The notes under the pieces are model-generated. The model searched no databases and was not told the origin of the DNA. It saw only the letters and a program-made list of their open reading frames with translations. The position numbers and the translations under genes are program-made. From Didymodactylos carnosus (lineage: Eukaryota; Rotifera; Eurotatoria; Philodinida; Philodinidae), in NCBI GenBank assembly GCA_905250885.1, contig CAJNOQ010000071.1, positions 1 to 64,000 on the forward strand: a DNA stretch of 64,000 nt, read 5' to 3'. Of this stretch, positions 11,618-25,715 are shown in pieces (the stretch's first letter is position 1; each line of letters opens with the position of its first letter).

Positions 11618-14600
11618 CTAATATTTTATATTCAAAAGTTTTCGTTGCCAAAAATCATTATGTATCACAACAGCATCACATTGTATCGAAAAATGTTTAA
11701 TTGGAATGTTTGAAAATTGTTTACTACCAGAATTGTATCTAAAATTTAAACGTCAAATAGAATGATAAGAAATAAACATCAAATAATATATAAAATATGT
11801 AAAATCTTACTTGTAAAATTTTTCTACCATTATTTCTGTGATAATTTGCGGACCTTGACCATGTATTTTTTCAATAACATCTGTGTCTGGTATATATGCA
11901 TACAATGCACGATATTGTAAACGATGATCGCGAAATAATATCACATAATGACGATGATCACTTAATTCAACTTCCTTAAGAGAAATAAAATATGATTAAT
12001 AATAGAATGAAGAATGTTAAATTTATGTGTTTACTCGATACACAATTTCTCGTTGACGATCATTCGCCGGCCCAGCCAGTACAACTTGTTTAAGAGCATT
12101 CAATGTTGATTGTTTATTCGATTTTGTTAATAACGCTGGATTTCTTGTTAAACGACTACCCACTAGAGGCATAAAACAGACTGATACCGAGTCAAAAATG
12201 ACTCGATTATGTTGATTTTACTCACCTGTTGTTGCTAATGATGTACATGATGCACTTAGTGATGATAAATCATAATTATTTGGTACTATTTTTCGTCGAG
12301 GTATTTGTTTTGTTCCAAAGGGTGAATAATCTTGTGAAGTTAAATTCATAAGACTACCACCAAATGGTAATTTTGTAGGTGTCCCTGTTGTGGCTATCGA
12401 TGTATTTGATTCATATAAATTTCTGACATTTGACATACTAACAGTACGATTCATTTTAGATTGAAATGATGCTGTTGGTGAATCAAAACGTGTTGTGGTT
12501 CGTCGAGGAGTTTGCACTACAAAAAAAATAAAAAGAAATGTTTTATATATAAATATTGTGTATAGATACGTACTTCTTCCTTTAAATAAATCAAAATTTG
12601 ATCCAAAACTATTTTCATCACCTAATCCACAAAGTGAACTATTGTAAACGGATGATGCTTTTCGTCGTAATCGAGTAATATTATAATTTCGATTTGTATC
12701 AGGATCTGCTTCCATTCGTTTTTGTTCAACATGCGCTTGTAATATTGCATTTCGTCTTAAATTATCATCATTTCGACGTTGACTCATAAATTCTTCGAAT
12801 AATCTAAACATAAAAATAACAATAAAATAATACAAGTATAATTTACAATTAATTAAAAATATTAACCGATATTCTTCTTGCCGCTTAGCAAAAATACTCT
12901 GTCTTTCCACTTTTTTCTGTAATTGTTCTTCTCGTCGTTGAATTTGGCGTCGAATTAATGCATCTTTTTTTCGCTGCATTTCATCAATATCACTCGTCTA
13001 TATGAGAAAAAAAAAAATAATACGATTTGTTTAAAATTCTAATTACTACATTAAACACTTACTGTCACGTTATTTCCAAATGTAATTTCATTCAAAAATA
13101 ATGATTCCTCATTCGATATTGGAAATATTTCGTCTAGTAATTCATCGCTTCCAATTTGACTGTTATTCTCTTTTGAATCAATCTCAGATTCTAAAAATAA
13201 ATAAAAAGTTATTAGAAAATAGATTTTATTAATTTCTACAATTTTTAATAAATAATACCGTTCGATTTTGTACTGTTGACGCCTTGTGATTGATTTGTAT
13301 CATTTGATGTTTTTCCTGAGAATCTTGTTAATTTTTCTTTAATATCACCTAATTCTGCACTTAATTTATTCAACGCTGGTGTTGAATGATATCGATTATG
13401 TAGTAAACGTGATCTAAGTCGATTATTTGATGAATTAAGAGGTGTTGTTGGCGGTGGATTGTAATGTTGAATATCTGGAATTTCGGAGCCAAAATTTTTT
13501 TTCCATAATTCTTTTAATATTTGCATTGTTGCTAACATTTCTTCTTTACTTAATGGTTTAGTTAGATCAATAATAGCTGGATTTGTATTATTACTTATAT
13601 TTTCACGAATTGTTTGTTCTTGTTTTTCACTGTCATTATTTGATTTTGATCCATCACTAAAACCGGAACTCGTGTTTGTTTCACTTGGAGATTCTTCCAC
13701 AAGACAAGGCATTGATGGCAATGTTAAATGAGATGGTGAATGAAAATGATGATGATGATGAGTATAGGAATTTGTCACTGTTGGAGGTGAATTTTGTTCG
13801 TTCAAATCAGACGAATTAATGGAAAATGTAAATGTTCGTGAATTGGGAAGTGATTGAAATGAACGAGAAACCAATGGATTTCCAGTATGTTTACTGCGTT
13901 GAATCGTCTGATTATCATTCTTTTGAAATTCAATCTAAATAATATCAAAATTGTATTTTTACATGGTAAAAACAAGAAAATTTGAATATATTTTATATTC
14001 TAGTTGTAATTCATAATAAAATTCTTCTTTAACTACAATAATTAATTAAATTCTATAAATTCTACTTTAATTACTGTTGAATTTTGTCCACACATTTATT
14101 TCAATAATTGTTCAAATTAATTCAACTAATTTATTTTTTGCACTTTTATATGGTTAGAAGTAGAATTCTTTCTCAAATTTGTTGGTTGTTCTTTCGTTTG
14201 TCTTAGTTCAAATTATGTTACCGTAATTATTTAGACAAAATGAATTTTGATAGATTTTAGATATTTGTCCAATAGGTCATGGTCGTTTAATTTACAAGTG
14301 TGATGTACACATTTATATTAAAAAAAAAAGAAATTGAATTGAACTAACTCATTCTAAGGTTTCTTCTTGCTTAATATTTACTTAGGTATTTACATGATCA
14401 AGGATATATTACATACCTCGTTGTGTACTACGGATAATAAATTATTTGAATTTGAATTTTTTGATAATAAATTATCATCATTTTGATATGAGTCTCGTTC
14501 ACTACTATGATTACTAATTAGAGTTTCATCATTATTTGTTGAGGAAACTGTTGATGTTGCTGATGATAAACGACGTTGTTTTTTAGCATCGAGTTGTGCT

Positions 14601-16263
14601 CTAAAATAATAATAAAGATATATTATATTTCAAGATGATACTATTAGTACTCATTATCAAATATCAGATTGGTCTCTTTTTCAACACTGAGATTTTCAAG
14701 AAAAAAAAAATTCGAGAGAGAGAAAAAATATTCCTCCTACAACAAGAAAATCAAAAAAGTCGACTTTCTTCTTACGTAAATAGTCCTTTAGAGATGAGAT
14801 TGACGTTTCAAATAATCAAAGTAGTACAGACATTTTTTAGTCTAAATATTCATATTTCTAAAATATTATCTTAAAATAATATTCACAATTTTAACAAATT
14901 TAAAATTCTAAAAGTACTTGATATTTAAAAAATTTATTATTATCTCTTTTTTTTTATAACTAAATTTTTATTACGTGCTATGATCCTATTTGCCTTTGTC
15001 CGAAATGTCTGTTTTCTTTACAATTGATTAGTTTACTATTCATGTTAGCATTTGAACAGTAATCAATATTCTTCTTTTTGTTTATCTTAACGCTTAATCA
15101 ATATGACTTTATTGACTATTTGATTTAAGATTGAGTATATTACATATTATATTGTCAGACAAATAGTGACCCAGTTTCTTTTTCTAATTCAGTAGGTGTT
15201 TTTATAAGACTAATAATAAGATCTTCATACGTGACTTCTAACTAAAACAAGAATGAAGATGTAAAATCTACTCAGGTGCTTCAACAAACAAAAATTAGTT
15301 TTATCAAAAACAGAATGAAATACAAATATATACTTTTAATATTATATAATAAATATAAAACTGACTTATTGAACATATACTATTATACTGGAACATTTTC
15401 AAAAATAAATGACAGGAAACAAAGAATATGAATTATATTCAAAGAAGCAAAATGTTTACTTTTTATGCTGATATAAGCATGTCTAGGGTATCGTCTGAAT
15501 AAAAAATATGAACGAACGAATGAACAAAAACTCACGTACCCCTCACTGTAAATTCAAACAATAGTACTTTACTTAGATTAAGGAATTACAACCTTCAATT
15601 GTTAGAGATATTCAGCTAAAATTTAGAGTATAAATCATCGAATTCACTATATATAACATAGGTTTAGATAGTTGCTTCAAAGTTATGTTTATTAGTGAAA
15701 AATATTGGATCGTTTCTCAATAAAACTTATATTTGCTTATAATTAGAACGAAACTATCCTTTAGTAATGAGATATATGACAAATGGTAGATAATATGCGT
15801 GTTTAACACTACAATTAATATACCTGATACAATTTAATTTTTCTTGTAAATCATTGTCAATTGAACCATTTAATCCACCGCTATTTTTATTATTCGTCTG
15901 TAGTGATAGACTAGTACTATTACGATTAGAATCTGTTCGTGTTAATTTAGCTTGTGCAACCCATGTTGTTGTTGATTTAATATTATTATTATCGAAAGCA
16001 GATCGTAATGAACAGGCTGTTGAACATGATGCCGTCGGTGATGTGATAAAAAATGATTGGGCTGGTAGAGATGAATTTGAAAAAAAGTTATTTTCTTGTT
16101 CGTGTTTAAATATGTTATTATTACTGTTCTGTTTTAACGATGGTTCATCAGATGAATATAATGTAAAATCGCTTTTGTATCCATTTTGTATCCATCGTGA
16201 AACGTTCAATTTTGATGCATTGCCATAATTTAACACGGCTGCTGCACTTTTGAAATCTGTCAT
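11618..16263 (-). CDS. CAMSAP: CAMSAP/Patronin microtubule minus-end protein, apparently lacking the CH domain
   Basis: Ten exons keep phase throughout and encode 830 residues: 15824-16263, 14417-14600, 13259-13934, 13063-13190, 12867-12997, 12574-12803, 12226-12516, 12035-12162, 11811-11974 and 11618-11738. The last three exons form a CKK domain (STLNALKQVVLAG, then YVILFRDHRLQYRALYAYIP, PQIITEIMVEKFYKYNS and VIHNDFWQR). The CKK domain is the microtubule minus-end-binding module of this family. A charged coiled-coil region (EMQRKKDALIRRQIQRREEQ) lies upstream, and the first half is Ser/Asn-rich. Intron 1 is about 1.2 kb; the others are mostly about 60-70 bp. Family members normally begin with a calponin-homology domain, and none is visible. 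The ATG at 16263 is preceded by a tiny ATG-GTT-TAA upstream ORF and an acceptor-like TTTTTTTAG, so a 5' exon may exist. Confidence 0.9.
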
Positions 16264-16316
16264 GGTTTGTTTAAAATTAAACCATTTTTACCTAAAAAAA
16301 ATGAAATATCGAAAAA

Positions 16317-16337
16317 TTTGATTTGATTTGATTTGAT
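16317..16337. repeat. GATTT pentanucleotide repeat
   Basis: About four tandem copies of TTTGA/GATTT lie just upstream of the CAMSAP start codon. Confidence 0.8.
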
Positions 16338-16742
16338 ATAAATTTGAAAAAAAACTAAAACCTACACTTAATTAAACGTGTTCAATGTCTTTTTCTGTTA
16401 CAATACGTTTAACCATTTTAGATGAACAATAAAATATTCTGTTATAGACACTCGAACTAATTGTGATTTATTATCCTTTTATACATTCATTCTTGATTAT
16501 GGTTCATCCTCTATATCTCTCGCTTGCTCTCATTTAAAATCATTTGTCAATATATCACCACCTTTTATTTCTCTCTAAATAAGTCTTGATCAGATCTGTG
16601 AATATTTTTCATCTCGCACATACCCTGATACAATTGTATTGTTAATTTGAACAAGATTTATTTTGATACATGAATCTATATGACACATTTATGTTTGTCA
16701 AAAAGTAGACTCAGGTGAGAATTAAAGCTCATCGTTACTGTT

Positions 16743-16765
16743 TTATATATATATATATATATATA
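16743..16765. repeat. (AT)n microsatellite
   Basis: An uninterrupted AT dinucleotide tract of about 11 units. Confidence 0.9.
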
Positions 16766-19700
16766 CGTATGATTCTTTTTTCTCGGTACATATATAGAGT
16801 GTCTGTCCAATGGTATTAACAGAAAGAAGAGAACAATGGTACAGTTTTTTATTGTCCTTTTCTCTTTTTCTTTTACTCTTTTTAACAATGACTGTGATGG
16901 CTTGACTAATTTATGCGAATATGATGTAATAGAAAGAAGATTATATGTTGTATAGTTATACTTTTTCTAATCAAATTTGAGATTCAATACTCGAAAACTA
17001 AAACCAACTTGAGCTATATGAATAAAACATACGAAAGTTGAAATTAAACCTTAACACCTGCATATTAACTATTATATCGGTAATTATACAGTAACCACCA
17101 TCCGAAAAGAAAAGATTGTCTTGATATAAAAACCCACAAAGAAATAATAATAATAAAGTTCTATTATTCTACTATGTAAATTTTAGTTCCTACCTTACTG
17201 CATCATGGAAAGTGGATAGTTCATCCTTTCTTCACCTATTATGATTGTGAAAAATTTTAAAAATCATTTCCCTCTCCTGGATGAATTTTTGCTTTCCACT
17301 ATGCTGCACACTGATATACAGCATAACAAAAAAAAAAAAAAAAAGTTAAAAAAAACTTGTTAATTTGTTTTCTTAGAAAGTAAATTAACATTTCAGAACA
17401 CATATCAGTATATCGTTTTCTCTATTTGTCTTTCTGAATATAAAAGATCACTATTGGATGCAAGGTAACATGGTTTTTTGAGGGAAAGAATGGTGTTTTA
17501 ATGAGCATAGTGTCTCGTTCATATGTATATTTGTCAATATAGTTTATTATATTTGATTTCATTTGTTTTAACATATGTATTACATGTTCAAGGTAAACTT
17601 TATTCAAGCATGAAAACTATACCGAGTCTGACTGTGAGAAATATGATGATGGTCATGATATGATCAACTGTATACAGTTTCAAAGTATGTTGCTTGAGAT
17701 TTTTCCAGAAATTATAGTATTGATGAAATACAGACAAAAAAAAGCTTTAAAGATATAAGATGTATCATCACAAAATATTAACAAATCTAGATGAAAACAA
17801 ATATATAGTAAAATAAAAACTCACTATATTTTTTATGGTTTGGAAGTATTAAATATAATAAAAAAGTCAAATTCAAAACTAATACATACACAATAAATTT
17901 GCTTTCACAACGGACTTATAAAATCTTAGTGCTACGTGTAGATCATAAAAGCACTCACATTTCTGAACGGACATTCTAGATGTTCTATGATTTTCAGCCA
18001 GATTAATCAATCTGTTCAAAATGTACAGTTTCTAATAAAATTAATTTAAATTTCGTATTTGAAGTTCAAGTTATCGTTACATTATCTTCTTGCCACAAAA
18101 CGTAGAGAACATCGGACTTTATCGTCTAGCATAGATCAGATCGAAAACTGGCCATATTCAACTGAGTAGACCCTATCTAAAATAATATTAGAAAAGTTTT
18201 TTGTGCCATGTAATTCACTACATGAGAGGGAATTCCATCAGTACAGAATGCACAGGATATTACCAACGAATTATCTGCGAAAAGTCTCGTATATTTTCAA
18301 ATAAACTGCTATTATTTTCTAGATGCCAAAAACTAGATCAAGCAACATTGTCTCTCTAAAGCTTCTGATTCTGAACCACGCGAAGTTTTGAACAACGATT
18401 GCCTAAGATCAACCTTCTCCATAACTCTTACCAAGCAATTATCTAAATAGTTTGTATGGTAACTAAAAGGACATCAAAATTCTGAAAATTAAAATAATCA
18501 CTAGTCGAATCGCTCTGTCCATCTCTATTCAGATGAAATTTATTGAAAAAAACAGTGATTTACTATATGTATGTTCTAAAAGGAAGTTTTTCTAAAGCGT
18601 TCAAGGTTTTATCAATCAGACTTCATCACGGTCAGACACTAAACTCAGCTCATAATGACTTACGCTGATTGTACAAATTATTTTTACTAAAAAGATTTTT
18701 CAGCAAACTAAATTGACGAGGAGACAAGTATGTATATGCAATAGAAAAAAAGAAGAACAGATACAAATCAATGACAATCGATTGCGAGTTTTTTGGATGA
18801 AAAAAAAAAAAAACCTAAACCCGTTATAGTTTTATTGACAGCCTACAGATAAATATACAGTACGATAGCGTACTGTTTCTTATCGGGTCACATTTCCAGT
18901 TTAACATATATTTGATTCAAATCGAACTAATAAACACTTCAAAAATAGTTTTAGTTATCATGTTATGTTCAAGTATAACTTTATCGATCGAAATATTAAA
19001 CTATCCTTCAAAATTCTAACCTTTTTTTCGCCACTGGATATGTACAATCAATGCAACAAGAATATCATACACTCATTCAGTTACATGGAAAAAAGTCTTT
19101 GTATATTGCTTTAAATAAAAAAAATTTCAATGTTGACCCAACGGATATGACAAAACATTAGATTTGTACGTAATTAGACTATTTTAAATCGAGCTCATAA
19201 ATTCAACATGAGACAGATTTGATCTTCATCATGACTCAACTGACTTTAATGAAAGTTCAATCAGTAAAAAAAAAAATCTTTATGAAATACATACCTTAAT
19301 TCGAAGAAAACAAGTTGTGCTCGTTTGTGTGTGTCTAGTGTTCATATTTTATGTCTAATGACGGTGTAATATATGATGATAATAATCGATGTGTTTCAAT
19401 TCGTTCGTCTATTACTAGTATCTAATTAACTAAGTCTAGTTTTATTTGTCATCATTTTGTCTCGGTCTGTATGGTAAATCTATTGATACTAATTGAGAAT
19501 GATATAATTTTAAACGGTGGTAGACGATGTATAGACACGTTAAACTGATGATGATGAGATAGAACAAGAATTTGAACGTTAAAATGTTTGTTGTTGCTAA
19601 AATGCTATGTCCCCTTAGTGGACTCAATTTTAGGACAACAAAATCATTCTATTCTAGTTATTGTTGTTGCTTCTTCTTCTCTTTTTTTTTAATACAGAAA

Positions 19701-20938
19701 AAAAAAAAAAAGCTCAATATTTCTTCTTAGTGCTTGAAATAATAACTCTTCTTAGAATGATTTATTTCTTTTTTTCTTAAACGACATTTTTTTTTTAAAC
19801 AATCATCATCAATGAAAATAATAGGATGGCCCTGAACCTCCAAGTCTTGCCTGACCGTATATACACACTCACATACACAAAGTACTACAATACATATATA
19901 CTCTGCACGTCTCATTGGACACAGAAAACGATGTGAAAGTGCGAGCATGGAGAAACTACAATATTTCTATCAACTTTTCTTTTTTTATAACATACAGGTA
20001 TGTAATGTACATATACACATTCATTCAACAGAGCGCAATGATTTTTCTTTTTCTTGAATCTTATTCAAAAATTGAATAATATAAAAAAAAAAAAAAAAAA
20101 AATCTATACAATTGAACATGTATATATAACTAACTCTTAAAGTATATGAGGAAGGAAGAGAGGATAAAATAAAATTATGGGCTTCCTCTGCATATATAAT
20201 TAACGTGTAAATGAAAAAAGAAATTTAATCCATAGAACCAACTACCTTCATTTAAAATTAGTTTCAAATCTTTTTTGAAATTGAGCTCAAGAACGTAAGA
20301 CTAAGGTTTCAAACTGAATTTTTTCTACTATTAAAAAAATAAATAAATATATCCTTCAAATATTTTTTGGATAAGTTCAATCAAATTAAATTTATTCCAA
20401 CTGTCATACAGTGTCAAGTGTATATAACAATATAGTACACGTTGTCTTAACGGTAATCGATCTTCAGGTAAAATTTAACTATACAAAACAAAGACAATAA
20501 GTACCATATTTTTAAAGGTAACATACCTTATGAGTAGCAATCATTTGGTTGAGAGGCCAATTTGAATGTCATACATTACATACAAGTGAAAACTTTTTAT
20601 TTAGCATTTTATTTTCCCCTGAATATAACAAACAAAAAAAAACTTTTTTTTTTTTTTTTTATACAAATCTACTAATATTCATGGAAAGATTTTCGTTTAT
20701 ATACAAAAAAATTAAACATGATATGTCCTAATAATAATTGAAAGTCAATTACAAGCATAATAAACGAAATTGTTTTACATAAGAATCTAAAATTTGAAAA
20801 ACACAGCACAAAAAGGGATATTTTAAATAACCAAAATAAGAGCTAATATCTAAAAAAGATATATATATTTTTTTTATTTTATAAAAAAAAGTAAATAAAA
20901 GTGTCATTATTTTGTTCAGAAAAATACTTGTCGTACAT

Positions 20939-23900
20939 TTAATTTTTTACTGTTGTTTGTGTTCGATTATTATTATTGTTGCCACCCCAATATTTATTCA
21001 TATTTTGTTTTGCACGTTCAAGCGTTTGTGAAGCTAAACTACAACTTGAACTCAATGAACGAGCTGAATTAATACTCAGAACATCGTCATCTAAACAAAT
21101 TAAAAAAGGTACGTTATTTTTTAGAGATTTTCTTAATCTTAAACATTCAACTCTTCCTCTTTCATATATAAAAAAAATTCATTGAGATTAATAGCTTTAA
21201 GTATATTCCTGTAGCCTTCTTACCATTGTCTTGTTGTCTATTGACATTATATGTTGTACTAAATCCTTCATTTAATGTGTTTAAATGATTTTGTAATGAT
21301 TGGTTTTGTTTATCATTTTTTCTTTCATCACCCGATGCATGATAATATTCTGGTATTTCATTTTTATATTGTCCATTTTGATAATTACGCTGAGATTCAG
21401 ATGTATTATGATTAGCTGATGATTTTAATTTAGAATAGTTTAACGATGAATCTTGTTGTTGTTGTTGTTGTTTATTGTTTACTTCTGTTTTTAATTTATT
21501 GTTATCTCTCGCACTTTGCGTATAATTAAAATTATTGGAATTATCTTCATAGTCTCGAACATAACCTATAAGTAATTTCTATTATAGAGAACCATCAGCT
21601 CAAATCGTCTAAAATCTCTTACCATTAGACGGTAGATGACGTCGTTCAATGTTATGAGTGTCATATGTAGGACGACCCGCTGCCACTCTTGTACCTGTTG
21701 TTGATGGACGAAACTCATTCTTAAATGAAAAAAGTTTGTCATAATAGTGTTTGAGTAACCAAAAACCTCTTTAACTAACCTTATACCATTTACTATCTAA
21801 AATTAAGTTTTCAAAAATATTATTAATGTTAACAGAAAAATTTATAATATTTACCAGTTTGTTGATTATATTTCGATGGTGATGAATGAGTTCCAACTCC
21901 ACGTGATTTATTCGTCACTGTTGTATTCTCAAGATGATCTGTTGATGTTCGTATGCCATAATTATCCTCGACATCTCGTTCTTTCAATTGATAATGTTTA
22001 CGACGTAGTTCTCTAGCCGTGTTCGATTTTAAATCCCTTTTAGAAAAAGTAAAATGATCAGATCTAACTTGAATTCATTATGCAATAGAACATACATATC
22101 CAATGGATTTGTATCTTGACTATATAAACTTTCAGAATCCCATGCCATATGATGTTGAATCGAAGATGAGCCAAGATTTCGAACAAATGCTTTTGTTGCT
22201 TCAGTTGGACGTTGATGGTTATCAACATAGACAGTTTTATCTACTTGATGAGATCCGTCACTTTGTGTCGCTGATTCAGTGACATTTGGACGATTATTTT
22301 CACTTTGAATATGCTCATCTTTTGTGGATGTTTTTTGCTGCCTAAAGAATGAATAGAGATTATATTTTTTCTATTATGAATAAATCTATTTCTAATATAA
22401 GATAATACTTGATATTGTTTACACATTGTACAAAGTGAAAATAAAGTCTCACCTTGATTCATGTAGAATACTATCCAATTTATTTTCTTAATTTTTCTTT
22501 AGTACGGAATACAACAGACGTCAAAAATCATTGAATAAAGACTTACTCAATTTATTTACCTTTCATAATCATAGTGTATTTTTGATTGTATTTCTTGTTG
22601 ATGTGCTTTTTCACGTCGTCGCTGTCTGTCAACACGTTCTTGTTCCAAATATCTGAGATAATATATGTTTATCAATAGAGAAATATTTATAGTCGGGATA
22701 TTTTAAGAAATTACTCCTATTATAAAAGTCAATTTCAAAATTAAATATTTAATCAATTTTGTTGAGGGTTACCGACTTAGGAAATGAGAAAAGAGAGTGC
22801 AAAAGGTTGAGAATGACAATATACCTATCATCAACTGATATTACACTATCATCATCATCTTGTTGCTGATTATCAATATCCCATGCGTTATTATCTCGTC
22901 CTTGTAATTGTAAAGTATAATTTCTACTAAAATGGTCAGCTTGTGCATTCTCTCTAAATTCGTTAGCCTTCTTTCTAGTTGATACCAATTCTTTATACCA
23001 AAATAAATTTGGATTGAAACCATCTGCTTCCTATCAAATATATAAAATCAATTATGTTAAATAATTCATAATTTTAAACAACATACTTACAGCTGCTGAA
23101 TCACGAAACCATTTTCCATTTTTATAATCAAATTTCCAAAATGGCTTAAATGTTGTTTGATATTCTGATTTCCATCGTCTAATAATAGTAATTAGAACAA
23201 AATACTTCTTTAAAAATAGATTTTGACAAAGTAAAACAGAAATTCTATCGGTATTTTACAAGTGTAAGACTATTCTCGGCTCACCTTAGTTTACCATGCG
23301 GATATTTTCTATGTAATCCATAGTCAATATCACCTTCATCATCTGTATAAGCTCTTTCAGCCAATTGTAGTTCTTTACGTTTCTGAAAGAAGAAAAATGA
23401 CGAATTCAAAAGTCATCAAGTACTTGAGATTAGTATTTGTTTCTTCATTTCTATAATTCTTAAATGTTGAGTAATAAATATAGACATATTTCTAGTTGTG
23501 TATTAGTAGATTAAATATAGACAAAATTTTAATTCAAGTTACGTTACGTACTCTGTCTTCCACTTGTTCAGCTTCATATGCTTTTCTCGTTCTTGGACGT
23601 TTTTCATTTTGTATGGGTTTAAATTTTGCTTGATATTCCGAGTCACGTTTTATACTACTTTTTGTTTGTTGTGATTCAACATTTTTGACTCTATTTTGAT
23701 TTTTAATTTCAAAATCAACATGTACTGGAGTTGTTTGCTGTTGACTGTCAAATGCTAATTGTGAACGTTGCATTAGTTTTTCGGATGGATCAATGACAGA
23801 TGAAGGTAGTATTGAATCTGTACATCGATCACGCTAGAAACAAATACAACTTCAAAAATTTATCAAAATAATTTGTGTAGTGAAAGATAGACTTACTAAT

Positions 23901-25099
23901 TTTGCGTCTTCAATAAATAGCTGTTCGTTGGCTGGATCGATAACGGATTGTTTCCAATTGAATGAACGTTGATATTCTGTTTGAAGATCATCTCGTTTCT
24001 ATATAACAAATGAAGACGAGATATTGAACAGCAAGTAAAATTTACTAATTTACTTTGACCAAAATAGATTCTCTTCCGGCATTAGAATCAAATGTTACAT
24101 TTGGAGCTTGCTTCAATTCCTAATTGAAATAAGAATACAAAATATTCAATTTATCAAAAATATCGATAAACACACTTACGGTTTGTATTCCACACGAATG
24201 AATATCACTCGATTTATGCCGAAGAACAACCTTAATAAAAGTAATTGACGTATACTAGTTTCCAAGATACAGATTATTCTTCGTACTTTTGATTGTTCTT
24301 CATATGAAGGTATTTTCCTTAGTGGATAGGCAACATTATTTGCAAATTTATCTTGTTTTCCTAATATAGCAAATTCTTGTGGTTTTGCTACTGATGTAAC
24401 GTTTACTGGTTCCCTTAGCCGATGCAAATAAGACTGAGAAAATTTATCATTTGGCCCGATGACAGCTAAATTTTCCGAACGACTTAGGCCTTGGCCGTTA
24501 ACGAATGGTGACGAGTAACGATGATGTTCACGAGATTTTAAACGTCGATTGGGTTCTAAAGTTGAATGTCTAATGGGAACTACGTATAAATAAAAAGAAA
24601 GGAAAATAAAAAAATAGTTGAAGAAATAGATTAGAAAAACCAGATATCTTACCTTCGGTCCTTAATTTTCGCTCTTCTATTGTTTCTTTCTTCGGACTCC
24701 ATTTCTGATAATTTCGTTTATATTCAGACTATAGAAAAAAGAAATTTTATTATTTTTTATGCGAGCATGTATTGTTGATAGAGAATGATGTAGGAAACTT
24801 TTCATTTACAATAATTTTAGAGAGATGTTTGATTTTGAGTAACGAAATTCAAAAAACTAGCTTGGATAAACAAGTTGCTAAAAAATGTAGTTTACATATT
24901 TACAATTCGAACACCATTTATAACTAATAAATTGTCTCGTAAAGGAATATTTTAACCGAACGAAAAAGTAAACGTTAAAACTATACTATAATTTTGCTGA
25001 AAGAAAGAGCGACAAGAGATGGCAGAAAAGTGCAGGAGGGGGGATTGATTTCTCTTTAACTAGAAATTGAATTAAATAAAAGTTCACCTGATATTTCAT
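20939..25099 (-). CDS. MDM1: MDM1, centriolar microtubule-binding protein
   Basis: Seventeen exons join in phase to give 800 residues: 25088-25099, 24653-24728, 24287-24579, 24180-24230, 24054-24119, 23897-23998, 23552-23833, 23285-23382, 23091-23178, 22825-23030, 22560-22652, 22096-22341, 21855-22036, 21780-21796, 21623-21719, 21224-21565 and 20939-21090. The family's repeated motif (S/T)EYxxxF/Y appears four times: SEYKRNYQKW (residue 5), TEYQRSFNWK (about 173), SEYQAKFKP (about 265) and SEYQTTFKPFWK (about 332). A conserved block resembling the vertebrate centre (WYKELVSTRKKANEFRENAQ, DHFSRNY) follows. The C-terminus (LSINSARSLSSS, LERAKQNMNKYWG) matches the vertebrate tail. In vertebrates MDM1 binds microtubules and limits centriole duplication. 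The 12 nt first coding exon is the least certain part; two exons are 17 and 12 nt. Confidence 0.9.
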
Positions 25100-25283
25100 A
25101 CTACGACTGAAAGAAGGTAGATTTAATCTAAAATATTAAGAAATGTCTGGCATATATACACACAGAGAAAATCGTTTCGTTTTATAGCTCAAATCGTGTA
25201 ACGCATGATTCTGTCTATTATCTACGCGAGCTTATGGTGTATGACAATTGACTCGGTTACATAAGTCAAGATCAAATGCTATT

Positions 25284-25705
25284 AGGTATGCATCAGTGTC
25301 AGTGTTCACACCGGAAAACTAGTACTGGTTGCACACTGTTACAGTAGCTCTGTTCTTTTTTTATAATAGTGAAGTTCGTATTTCATGTAAAGTATAGAGA
25401 TGTACTCTCTTGCTATGCCGTGCGCATTTAGTGAGCATAGTATCTCAAGCTTTTACTTTTGAGTAGAAGTTTCCTCAAGTACTGAGATGGTCAGAAATAA
25501 GAATCTTCATTATCCATAGAAAAGGCTTTTTTAGATATCTGTATCATAGCTTGTTTTTCGCTTCGCTCTTCCTTTTAGACCTATTGTAAAAGATGTCGTT
25601 TTATTACAGTCTGTTTGTATATATTAGAAATAGTATGAAACCAGTACCATTGTGAACCAGTGCGGATGTGACCAGTATCTAGTATACAGACACTGATGCA
25701 TACCT
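25284..25705. mobile_element. 422 bp MITE with 10 bp target-site duplication
   Basis: Perfect 17 bp terminal inverted repeats (AGGTATGCATCAGTGTC) occupy 25284-25300 and 25689-25705. The direct repeat AAATGCTATT lies immediately outside at 25274-25283 and 25706-25715. That is the structure of an inserted non-autonomous DNA transposon. Homology between the two halves fades quickly inside the repeats, and no transposase-like frame is visible. A 10 bp duplication suits a Mutator-like mobiliser (8-11 bp) better than hAT (8 bp) or Tc1/mariner (TA), but the superfamily is not established. The perfect duplication suggests a fairly recent insertion, about 0.2 kb upstream of the MDM1 start. Confidence 0.85.
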
Positions 25706-25715
25706 AAATGCTATT

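Larger units (their letters stand above)
16264..20938. other. Interval upstream of CAMSAP, no coding region supported
   Basis: This is AT-rich sequence between the CAMSAP start and the MDM1 stop. It holds a GATTT pentamer run at 16317-16337, an AT run at 16743-16765, several poly-A tracts, and a small hairpin near 18858-18877 (ACAGTACG...CGTACTGT). AATAAA on the minus strand near 20873-20878 lies about 60 nt beyond the MDM1 stop and could serve as its polyadenylation signal. Untranslated 5' exons of CAMSAP could lie here but cannot be identified from sequence alone. Confidence 0.45.

Noticed and set aside
15854-16228. 124-codon plus-strand ORF
   Set aside because: It is antisense to the first CAMSAP coding exon.
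18350-18480. Open minus-strand stretch of about 36 codons
   Set aside because: Too short, with no splice sites that fit and no motif.
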